Of a DNA stretch of 10,543 nt, positions 1 to 5,044 are shown one piece after another. The notes below the pieces were generated by a model. It did not search any database and had not been told where the DNA came from. It saw only the letters and a program-made list of their open reading frames with translations. Source of the stretch: CBIHLX01 sp966210935 (GTDB lineage Bacteria; Patescibacteriota; Saccharimonadia; Saccharimonadales; Saccharimonadaceae); assembly GCA_966210935.1 (NCBI GenBank), contig CBIHLX010000028.1, forward strand, positions 1 to 10,543, given 5' to 3'. Each line of letters begins with the position of its first letter. Position 1 is the first letter of the stretch. The position numbers and the translations under genes were made by a program.

Positions 1-55
1 TCACGCCTCCCTGTCACGGAGGAGATCGCCGGTTCGAATCCGGTCGGGCGCGCCA
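1..55 (+). tRNA. tRNA-Asp(GTC), 5' end cut off by the window edge
   Basis: The 3' two-thirds of a tRNA is visible. The anticodon stem is 6-10 paired with 18-22 (five perfect pairs), with loop 11-17 CTGTCAC and anticodon GTC at 13-15, which reads Asp codons. A 5-nt variable loop (23-27) follows. The T arm is 28-32/40-44 around loop TTCGAAT. The 3' acceptor strand is 45-51, then G as discriminator, the expected base for tRNA-Asp, and an encoded CCA at 53-55. The D arm and 5' acceptor strand lie before position 1, so the acceptor pairing cannot be checked. A strong hairpin terminator starts within the CCA itself. Confidence 0.95.
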
Positions 56-93
56 TAGAAAAAGCCTCATCCTTGGATGGGGCTTTTTCTATG
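54..93 (+). terminator. Terminator of tRNA-Asp, probably bidirectional
   Basis: A near-perfect inverted repeat pairs 54-72 with 75-93, with one T-G wobble in the stem and a tight CTTG loop. An A-tract lies on the left arm and a T-tract (84-88) on the right arm, so it can act as an intrinsic terminator on either strand. The outer pairs include the last two bases of the tRNA CCA (54-55). On the opposite strand it could back up the sodA terminator at 209-238. Confidence 0.85.
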
Positions 94-208
94 TCCCGAA
101 TCGGATACCGGACCGCTTCAGCGGTTCGGTGAAGCGCGGCGCAATTCTATGCGAGCTCGCTCGAAATAGAATAAGCAAGCGATATCCGGTCAGTCTTATT
201 GTAAGAAT
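94..208 (+). other. Gene-free spacer with a predicted multi-branched, possibly bistable structure
   Basis: No credible ORF is present. Reading the + strand, an outer helix can form between 100-107 and 183-190 (core CGGATA/TATCCG). Inside it is a 10-bp hairpin 107-116/121-130 with loop TTCA and one G-T pair. A second hairpin pairs ATTCTAT (144-150) with ATAGAAT (166-172) and has an inner CGAG/CTCG stem (152-155/160-163). A competing fold is also visible: 114-120 CGCTTCA with 130-136 TGAAGCG, together with 107-112 ACCGGA and 185-190 TCCGGT. The wobble pairs favour the + strand as the RNA strand. I see no promoter, known motif or conserved-family match. It could be a small RNA, a DNA-level element or chance. 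Confidence 0.3.
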
Positions 209-238
209 AAAAAAAGGACCCGCACCTGCGAGCCCTTT
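209..238 (-). terminator. Terminator of the bPH-foldase-sodA operon
   Basis: On the minus strand an 11-bp stem (238-228 with 223-213) around loop AGGT contains GGGCTCGC paired with GCGGGTCC and flanking A/T pairs. It is followed by a run of seven T (215-209). It begins four bases after the sodA stop codon. On the + strand it has only three T after the stem, so it is mainly a minus-strand terminator. Confidence 0.9.
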
Positions 239-242
239 CCAC

Positions 243-836
243 TTACTTCCCGTATCGCTCCTGGACAAACTCCCAGTTCACAACATTCCACCAGGCTTGC
301 ACGTAGTCATCACGTTTGTTTTTGTAGTCGAGATAATACGCATGCTCCCAAACATCAAGCCCAAGAAGCGGTGCATCCTTGCCCTGCATGAGCGGGTTAT
401 CTTGATTGGCCGTCGTAATAATCTCCAAATCAGGCTGCAGCCACGCCCAGCCGCTACCAAACACACCCAGTGACTTTGCATTAAACTCGTCAATAAAGGC
501 CTGAAAGCTACCGTATCGCTCGGCAATCGCCCTAGCTAACTCTCCACTCGGCTCACCGCCACCCTCTGGCGACAACCACTGCCAAAAAAGGCTATGGTTA
601 TAGTGACCGCCGCCGTGATTACGCACAGCCGTTCGGACCTGCTCAGGCAGACTATCGAGGTCTGTTAATAAACTTTCCAATGGTCGCTCTTGGAGAGCTG
701 GCGCCTGATCAAGCGCAGCGTTGAGCTTATCAACATATGCTTGATGATGCTTGCTGTGATGCAGCTCCATGATATCGGCACTTATATAAGGACCGAGCTG
801 ATCATATCCGTAAGTTAGTGTCGGTAATGTATGCAT
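243..836 (-). CDS. sodA: Superoxide dismutase, Mn-type of the Fe/Mn family
   Basis: This 197-residue enzyme converts superoxide to oxygen and hydrogen peroxide. It has no signal peptide, so it is probably cytoplasmic. The family metal ligands are visible: His26 in MELHHSKHH, His81 in HYNHSLFW, and Asp161 and His165 in DVWEHAYYLDY. Gly77 before the second ligand and Gln145 in ANQDNPL follow the Mn-SOD pattern; Fe-SODs carry the Gln near position 69 instead. Length is normal. I chose the ATG at 836 because AAAGGAGG sits four bases before it and the protein then begins like other SODs; an upstream in-frame start at 878 would run through the foldase gene. The Shine-Dalgarno overlaps the foldase stop codon and the gap between the genes is 10 bp, suggesting translational coupling. 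Confidence 0.96.
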   Translation of the reverse strand: MHTLPTLTYGYDQLGPYISADIMELHHSKHHQAYVDKLNAALDQAPALQERPLESLLTDLDSLPEQVRTAVRNHGGGHYNHSLFWQWLSPEGGGEPSGELARAIAERYGSFQAFIDEFNAKSLGVFGSGWAWLQPDLEIITTANQDNPLMQGKDAPLLGLDVWEHAYYLDYKNKRDDYVQAWWNVVNWEFVQERYGK

Positions 837-846
837 GATACCTCCT

Positions 847-1917
847 TTACTGAGTTTGAGATTGAGATTGAGCTTCAAGAGCCGGGATACTGATATGCTC
901 TTTTACCTTGCCTTGCGACTTCAAGCTTTCAAACTGCTCATTGAACATCATTAGTGGAATGCGCAAATAAGCATAGCTTAGCTGCGTATCTGTTTTATCA
1001 AGCAACTTCACAAAGTAGTAGCCATCAACCTTCGTGGTCTTAATAACACCCGACACCTGCCCCTTCTGAAGCTTGGCCGCAGCTGCACTCAGGCCGCCAT
1101 CGAGATTAGTAAATGGCACCAAGCCTGAGATCCGTGACTCAACCTTAGCCTTGCCTTCACCGCCGAGCTCAGCAGCAATCTTATCAAAGTCTGCATCAGG
1201 CGCCTTCACTAGCTCTGCTGCTTTATCAGCCTGCTCTTTGGCTTTTGTATCAATTGCATATGCAACCGCCAGCCGAGTCAGGTTGTTGCGGATAACCCGT
1301 CGGTTCTCTTCTGGCGACCAGCCAAGCACGCTCATTGTCGATGCGTCATATGTTTCCTGAGAAATGCGACCGTTGCTGGTGTTGCGCGCTTCACTGATTT
1401 CATTGTCAATTTGGCTATCGGCAATTGAGATATTGAGCTCACCCGCAAGTTTGTGTGCGTATGCGTCGAGTTCGGCGCCACTCAGTGCCTTGCGTTTGTT
1501 ATAGTCAACCTGTCGCTTGCCGTCTTTATCAGCAAGGTTAACACGCTCGTTTTGCTGCAAGTAATGCACCGAACCGCGATAATACATAAGGTAGTCGCTG
1601 TACTCAACTGTGTGGCCATCAACCGTAGCAACCGGCAGGGGTAAGACGCGTGTCACCCTATAAAAAAATGTTCCCGTATTCTGCGCTACGTAAAGCTGCT
1701 GCCATGCCAGTACCACTAATAAAATTAACGCTGCGACCGTAATAATGATCGTATTAATCACCAGCTTGTGGCGAGCGTACTGCATTGGGTACTTGAACCG
1801 ACGTCCGCCGGCTAGGATCTGCTCGCGGTGCTCCGCAACAGTTTCATTAGTAATACGCATCGGTGCTTGTTCTTGGACCGATTTTTTAGCGCGTCGCTTA
1901 AAGGCTAGCTTCTTCAT
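847..1917 (-). CDS. Membrane-anchored SurA/PrsA-like peptidyl-prolyl isomerase (foldase)
   Basis: A 356-residue protein with a basic cytoplasmic N-terminus of about 50 residues (KKLAFKRRAKK), one membrane segment at about 52-71 (INTIIITVAALILLVVLAW), and a large extracytoplasmic part. Residues 95-220 resemble a SurA-type N-terminal chaperone domain (VATVDGHTVEYSDYL). Residues 243-310 resemble a degenerate parvulin rotamase with FDKIAAELG, GLVPFTNLDGGLSAAAAKLQ and GQVSGVIKTTKVDGYYFVKL. It probably helps secreted or surface proteins fold, possibly including pilins, though that link is inference. The ATG at 1917 is preferred over 1959 because AAGGAG lies three bases upstream. The start overlaps the end of the bPH gene by 20 bp. 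The C-terminal Gln/Ser tail is encoded by a short TTGAGA repeat. Isomerase activity is uncertain because the domain is divergent. Confidence 0.82.
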   Translation of the reverse strand: MKKLAFKRRAKKSVQEQAPMRITNETVAEHREQILAGGRRFKYPMQYARHKLVINTIIITVAALILLVVLAWQQLYVAQNTGTFFYRVTRVLPLPVATVDGHTVEYSDYLMYYRGSVHYLQQNERVNLADKDGKRQVDYNKRKALSGAELDAYAHKLAGELNISIADSQIDNEISEARNTSNGRISQETYDASTMSVLGWSPEENRRVIRNNLTRLAVAYAIDTKAKEQADKAAELVKAPDADFDKIAAELGGEGKAKVESRISGLVPFTNLDGGLSAAAAKLQKGQVSGVIKTTKVDGYYFVKLLDKTDTQLSYAYLRIPLMMFNEQFESLKSQGKVKEHISIPALEAQSQSQTQ

Positions 1918-2440
1918 AAACTCCTTGTGGGGTATCAGCAATGGCCTGAGAAACGGCATCCTGCAGCTGATTATAGACCCTATCTGGGTGCTCTACTTTG
2001 TGTATAACAAGATCACCGACAAACGTCTGAATGACAATCGTGCCAAACCCAAACATTTCACCGGTAAACCCAGGTATATTATAGCTTATGTTCTGTATCT
2101 TTGACAGGCGAAGCTCAACGACATCTTTGCCAAAAAACCCCTTCTGGGTAATCTGGCGGATACGCTGATCGCTCACAATATAGACCGTAAAATACCACAT
2201 CATAAAGTGATACGAAAACAGTATCAAGCCGAGCAATAAGCCGCCGATTGGCAGTAAAAACAGTTCAAGATTTGACTGCCAAATGAGTGGCGGGATAGCC
2301 GAAATCATAAACGGCACCAATAAAAGATAAAAGCCTTTACGCATGGCGATAATATGTCGTCGGAAGATAAAGAGAAGCTGCTCTCCGTCGCGCTGCCCCT
2401 CAAATTCAGGATAGCTCTCATCGCTAGTTGGTTTCTGCAT
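1898..2440 (-). CDS. Bacterial PH-domain (bPH/DUF304-like) membrane protein
   Basis: A 180-residue protein with two close membrane segments at about 37-55 and 60-88 (LFLLPIGGLLLGLILFSYHF), followed by a bacterial pleckstrin-homology-like domain at about 88-170. The typical signatures are VYIVSDQRIRQITQKGFFGKD and VELRLSKIQNISYNIPGFTGE, then FGFGTIVIQT. The molecular role of this family is mostly unknown; it is often found as a small membrane protein whose domain faces the cytoplasm. It is the first gene of the operon with the foldase and sodA. A TATAAT box ends only six bases before the ATG and no Shine-Dalgarno is visible, so the mRNA is probably leaderless. The start is supported by that promoter position and by the absence of a better upstream start. 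Confidence 0.85.
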   Translation of the reverse strand: MQKPTSDESYPEFEGQRDGEQLLFIFRRHIIAMRKGFYLLLVPFMISAIPPLIWQSNLELFLLPIGGLLLGLILFSYHFMMWYFTVYIVSDQRIRQITQKGFFGKDVVELRLSKIQNISYNIPGFTGEMFGFGTIVIQTFVGDLVIHKVEHPDRVYNQLQDAVSQAIADTPQGVYEEASL

Positions 2441-2446
2441 GTGCTT

Positions 2447-2452
2447 ATTATA
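2447..2452 (-). promoter_or_regulatory. -10 box of the bPH-foldase-sodA operon (leaderless start predicted)
   Basis: A perfect TATAAT on the minus strand ends six bases before the ATG at 2440, so transcription would begin at or next to the start codon. The -35 region 17 bp upstream (GTATGC) is poor. No ribosome-binding site lies between promoter and ATG. Confidence 0.7.
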
Positions 2453-2565
2453 CTACGGCCGATCCAAAAGCATACCCCAGTTAGTCGGGCGATCGCGACA
2501 CTCCCTATCTCCGCCGCCCTTGATCGCTTCGCAAGCCGTACGGGTTTAGATTCGTGCATGAAATC

Positions 2566-2610
2566 TACCAAAGAAATAGGAGGCTACTATCGCCTCCTGT
2601 TTCTTTGGTA
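2566..2610 (-). terminator. Terminator of tRNA-Arg, strong hairpin overlapping its CCA end
   Basis: 2566-2576 pairs perfectly with 2600-2610, and 2578-2584 AGGAGGC pairs with 2592-2598, giving a 19-position stem with a 7-base loop. The one imperfect position (2577/2599) is a wobble on the + strand but an A-C mismatch on the minus strand. The U-rich arm for minus transcription is the ATTTCTTTGG side, without a long pure T-run. The stem includes the CCA, the discriminator and the last acceptor base of the tRNA gene. It also shields the bPH promoter from read-through. Confidence 0.7.
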
Positions 2611-2682
2611 CCCCGGGCAGGAGTCGAACCTGCAACCTTTTCCTTAGGACGGAACTGCTCTATCCAATTGAGCTACCGAGGC
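2606..2682 (-). tRNA. tRNA-Arg(CCT)
   Basis: A complete 77-nt tRNA on the minus strand. The 5' acceptor strand GCCTCGG (2682-2676) pairs with CCGGGGT, including G-T pairs at the first and fourth positions. The D arm is GCTC/GAGC. The anticodon stem GTTCC/GGAAA has four pairs and a G-A mismatch at the outer position. The loop is GTCCTAA with anticodon CCT, which reads the Arg codon AGG. The T arm is GCAGG TTCGACT CCTGC. Discriminator A is followed by an encoded CCA at 2608-2606. No intron is present. Confidence 0.95.
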
Positions 2683-2691
2683 ATGCCTGTT

Positions 2692-2700
2692 ATTGTATCA
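2692..2700 (-). promoter_or_regulatory. Extended -10 promoter of tRNA-Arg
   Basis: On the minus strand TGATACAAT (TGn plus TACAAT) ends nine bases before the mature tRNA 5' end, leaving a very short 5' leader for RNase P. Its -35 region lies within the ndk terminator and has no clear match, consistent with an extended -10 promoter. Confidence 0.65.
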
Positions 2701-2702
2701 CG

Positions 2703-2724
2703 AAAACAGCCCCCGAAGGGGCTG
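2703..2724 (-). terminator. Terminator of ndk
   Basis: On the minus strand CAGCCCC (2724-2718) pairs with GGGGCTG (2713-2707) around a stable TTCG tetraloop and is followed by TTTT (2706-2703). It lies 16 bp after the ndk stop codon and directly abuts the tRNA-Arg promoter. Confidence 0.88.
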
Positions 2725-2740
2725 CTGTAATGTCCGCCTA

Positions 2741-3250
2741 CTAGCGAGTAAACTTTTCATGAACGGCTGAGTAATCATACAGTTCAGCTTCTGAGAACCA
2801 GTGTGGAATTTCCTTTTCCGCATCAGCTAAATCACCTGAAGCGTGGATCAGGTTTGGAATACCCTTGTTGGTTTCGTCAGCATAGCCATAGCTCATGTGC
2901 GAGAAATCGCCACGAATTGTACCTGGTGCTGATGACTTTGGTTCAGTTGAGCCGACTAGCTTGCGAACGAGCTCAACCGCCTCAACACCCTCAAGTACCA
3001 TGGCGATAACTGGTCCCTGATTCATAGTATCGAGTACGTTGTTAAAGGTAGCTTCGCCACGACGTGTAATAACCTGACCAATCTCTTCGTAGTGCTTGTA
3101 ATAGTGATCGCGATCTGGCGCAAGCATCTTTGTCGCAATAATCTTCAAACCGACGCGCTCAAAGCGAGTCAGAATCTCACCGACAATACCACGCTGGACG
3201 GCGTCAGGCTTAAAAACAATAAGGGTTCGTTGGATATTTTTATCAGGCAT
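2741..3250 (-). CDS. ndk: Nucleoside diphosphate kinase
   Basis: A 169-residue enzyme that transfers the terminal phosphate of ATP to other nucleoside diphosphates through a phospho-histidine. Visible family motifs are FKPDAVQRG (residues 13-21, phosphate-binding Lys14), GPVIAMVLEG (79-88), PGTIRGDF (109-116), and NLIHASGD with catalytic His136. Usual bacterial length is about 140-150. By comparison with the human enzyme as I remember it, this one has about six extra residues before GPVIAMV (EEIGQVITRRGEATF region) and about ten between RGDF and NLIH. I associate both with Patescibacteria homologues. AGAAGGAG lies four bases before the ATG, giving a clear leadered mRNA unlike several neighbours. 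It is monocistronic, with its own promoter and terminator. Confidence 0.97.
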   Translation of the reverse strand: MPDKNIQRTLIVFKPDAVQRGIVGEILTRFERVGLKIIATKMLAPDRDHYYKHYEEIGQVITRRGEATFNNVLDTMNQGPVIAMVLEGVEAVELVRKLVGSTEPKSSAPGTIRGDFSHMSYGYADETNKGIPNLIHASGDLADAEKEIPHWFSEAELYDYSAVHEKFTR

Positions 3251-3288
3251 AGGACTCCTTCTTAGAGTGCGTTAGTTTCCCTTTGAAT

Positions 3289-4083
3289 CTATTGTACCAA
3301 AAGGAAGACAGCCAACACACCGGCAAGACCAACTCGATACCAACCGAAGACCGCAAGACTATGACGTGATAAATAGCGCATCAGAAAACCAATTGCGAGC
3401 AATCCCGACACAAACGCCACGACATTACCAACAATCAGCATTGGCATGTGTTCAATGAAATAACTACGGTCATCAGCACCAAGAAACACTTTCGCAGTGA
3501 CGCCGAGCATGATTGGCACAGATGCTAAGAAGCTATATTCCGCAGCCGCAGCCGGCGACAGCCCCATAAACCGACCCATGATGATGGTCGAGCCAGAGCG
3601 CGACACACCCGGAATAAGCGCCACCATTTGCGCTAGGCCAACCGCTAGTGCTCGACCAGCCGGCAATTCTTCACCTGTCTCTTTCTTGGTAAGCTTGGGC
3701 AAACGCTCCAAGACGATCATCAATGTCCCGACAAGCGCCAGAGTAATGGTTACAACTACCAGACTTCCGAAGAATGAAGACTCACCAATAAAATCGGCCA
3801 TCAAGTAGCCGACAACACCAGCAGGAATTGACGTCAACAAAATATTGCGCGCCAAGCGGTACTGTTTATTTACAATAATGTCACGGATAATTCGAACAAT
3901 CTTTTTGCGGTAGAACACCAGCAACGCTAGCAGTGTGCCGATATTAATAAATTCTAAAAATAAGTGATCGGAGGCGCCGGAAAACAGTTGCTGCATAATC
4001 ACCAAGTGACCAGAACTGCTAATCGGAATAAATTCAGTGAGGCCTTGCGTCAGGCCCAAAACAACGGATTCAAGAACATTCAT
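3289..4083 (-). CDS. uppP: Undecaprenyl-diphosphatase (UppP/BacA family)
   Basis: A 264-residue polytopic membrane enzyme that removes one phosphate from undecaprenyl diphosphate, recycling the lipid carrier used for peptidoglycan and surface polymers; the family is linked to bacitracin resistance. Conserved motifs are QGLTEFIPISSSGH (residues 13-26, with the Q/ExxxE motif Gln13-Glu17 and His26), NIGTLLALLVF, and IPGVSRSGST (157-166, with Arg162). The rest is hydrophobic helices, and length is normal. I chose the ATG at 4083 over 4101: it begins the usual MNVLESVVLGLTQG start, and the upstream ATG would sit across the TATAAT box. That TATAAT ends seven bases before 4083 with no Shine-Dalgarno, so a leaderless mRNA is likely. 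It diverges from the recombinase gene. Confidence 0.96.
   Translation of the reverse strand: MNVLESVVLGLTQGLTEFIPISSSGHLVIMQQLFSGASDHLFLEFINIGTLLALLVFYRKKIVRIIRDIIVNKQYRLARNILLTSIPAGVVGYLMADFIGESSFFGSLVVVTITLALVGTLMIVLERLPKLTKKETGEELPAGRALAVGLAQMVALIPGVSRSGSTIIMGRFMGLSPAAAAEYSFLASVPIMLGVTAKVFLGADDRSYFIEHMPMLIVGNVVAFVSGLLAIGFLMRYLSRHSLAVFGWYRVGLAGVLAVFLLVQ
3291..3299 (-). promoter_or_regulatory. Extended -10 promoter of ndk, overlapping the uppP stop codon
   Basis: On the minus strand TGGTACAAT is a TGn extended -10 element. The TACAAT hexamer (3296-3291) contains the last uppP sense codon and the first base of its TAG stop. Expected transcription start is near 3284, giving a leader of about 34 nt with a Shine-Dalgarno at 3255-3262. 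No good -35 is seen. Confidence 0.6.
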
Positions 4084-4090
4084 GATCTTT

Positions 4091-4096
4091 ATTATA
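4091..4096 (-). promoter_or_regulatory. -10 box of uppP (leaderless start predicted)
   Basis: A perfect TATAAT on the minus strand ends seven bases before the uppP ATG. Its expected -35 region (4114-4119, TATCCT) is weak and overlaps the -10 box of the divergent recombinase gene. Confidence 0.7.
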
Positions 4097-4117
4097 CCCA
4101 TTCGCCTCTATCTAGGA

Positions 4118-4123
4118 TATGCT
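4118..4123 (+). promoter_or_regulatory. -10 box of the Xer recombinase gene (leaderless start predicted)
   Basis: TATGCT on the + strand ends six bases before the ATG at 4130, the spacing expected if RNA starts at the A of ATG. Its -35 window (4095-4100, TACCCA) falls on the uppP -10 box. No Shine-Dalgarno is visible. Confidence 0.5.
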
Positions 4124-4129
4124 TAAATT

Positions 4130-5044
4130 ATGTATACATCAGAGCTCATCATGGACTACATCGAGCATCTTGAGGTTGAGGGCGGCCGCTCCGCTAAAAC
4201 CGCCGAGAACTATCGCCGCTACTTAGAGCGATTCGTTGAGTTCACGGGCGATATTACTGTCGACAAAATTAGCCAAGAAGTTATTCGTAAATATCGCCTA
4301 TGGCTCAATCGCCATCATAACGATCAAGGCGAGGAGCTCGCGCTCATCACCCAAAGTTACCATCTCATCGCCCTGCGCGGCTTCTTGAAGTACTTGTCAC
4401 AGCGCGACATTCCGAGCCTGAGTCCGGAAAAGATCAGCCTGCCAAAGACAGCGCGCAAGCAAGTCACCTTTCTCCACTATGACGAAGTAACCCGCATGCT
4501 CGACAGTATCCCCCTCGACACCGAAACCGGTCTTCGCGACCGGGCTATTGTTGAACTACTTTTTTCCAGTGGCCTGCGTGTCTCAGAACTTGTAAACCTC
4601 AACCGCGACCACATCAACACCAAGCGTCGCGAGTTTATGGTCCGCGGTAAGGGCCAAAAGGACCGTCCGGTTTTTATTGGAAAGTCATCGGCCGAGCGCG
4701 TTGAGGCATACCTCGCTGCTCGTCTCGACAATCTACCGCCACTCTTCCTAAGTTATAGTCGCAATAATGTCAGCAATACTACAGGCGACTACCGCCGCCT
4801 TTCGGCACGTAGTATTCAGCGTATGATTAGTCAGTACGCCCGCCTCGCCGGTATCACTAAACACGTCAGCCCCCACACGATGCGCCATAGTTACGCTACC
4901 GATCTCCTCATGAATGGCGCCGATTTAAGAAGTGTTCAAAGCATGCTCGGCCACAGCAATATCAGTACCACCCAGGTTTATACTCACGTGACCGACGCAC
5001 ACCTTAAAGAGGTTTACGAAAAATTCCACAGTGACACTGAGTAA
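4130..5044 (+). CDS. Tyrosine recombinase, XerC/XerD-like
   Basis: A 304-residue protein of the length expected for chromosome-dimer-resolving Xer recombinases. The N-terminal SAM-like core-binding domain is at about 4-90 (RSAKTAENYRRYLERF). The catalytic domain from about 112 carries the full set: Arg150 in SSGLRVSELVNL, Lys174 in VRGKGQKDR, His249 and Arg252 in SPHTMRHSYATDLL, His275 in MLGHSNISTTQ, and the nucleophile Tyr284 in VYTHV. It cuts and rejoins DNA through a 3'-phosphotyrosine. No phage or integron genes surround it, so a housekeeping Xer role is more likely than an integrase, but C versus D cannot be told here. A second in-frame ATG at 4151 is possible; I prefer 4130 because of the promoter spacing and the SELIMDYIEHL helix. 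Its stop codon touches that of the convergent pilX-like gene. Confidence 0.95.
   Translation: MYTSELIMDYIEHLEVEGGRSAKTAENYRRYLERFVEFTGDITVDKISQEVIRKYRLWLNRHHNDQGEELALITQSYHLIALRGFLKYLSQRDIPSLSPEKISLPKTARKQVTFLHYDEVTRMLDSIPLDTETGLRDRAIVELLFSSGLRVSELVNLNRDHINTKRREFMVRGKGQKDRPVFIGKSSAERVEAYLAARLDNLPPLFLSYSRNNVSNTTGDYRRLSARSIQRMISQYARLAGITKHVSPHTMRHSYATDLLMNGADLRSVQSMLGHSNISTTQVYTHVTDAHLKEVYEKFHSDTE

Noticed and set aside
192..208. Short hairpin TCTTA-TTG-TAAGA next to the sodA terminator
   Set aside because: A 5-bp AT-rich stem followed by A rather than T on the + strand; no terminator or known RNA motif.
129..473. Open frame of 114 codons on the + strand beginning in the tRNA-sodA spacer
   Set aside because: It runs antisense through sodA, has no ribosome-binding site or recognisable product, and begins inside the predicted structured element.
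2305..2571. 88-codon minus-strand frame overlapping the start of the bPH gene
   Set aside because: It begins in the tRNA-Arg terminator, overlaps the well-supported bPH gene by about 135 bp in another frame, and its composition resembles nothing coherent.
4113..4146. Possible dif site at the recombinase start (TGTATA centre)
   Set aside because: The flanking arms do not match XerC and XerD arm consensus sequences, so only the central six bases agree.
5025..5041. CAGT-GTC-ACTG hairpin followed by GGAATTTTT on the minus strand as terminator of the pilus operon
   Set aside because: The stem is only four base pairs and lies within the recombinase coding region; too weak to annotate.
4130..5044. 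Recombinase as an integrase marking a mobile island at the adjacent tRNA genes
   Set aside because: There are no att-like direct repeats of tRNA ends, no other mobile genes and no compositional break. It is about 1.5 kb from tRNA-Arg, and the flanking genes are housekeeping.
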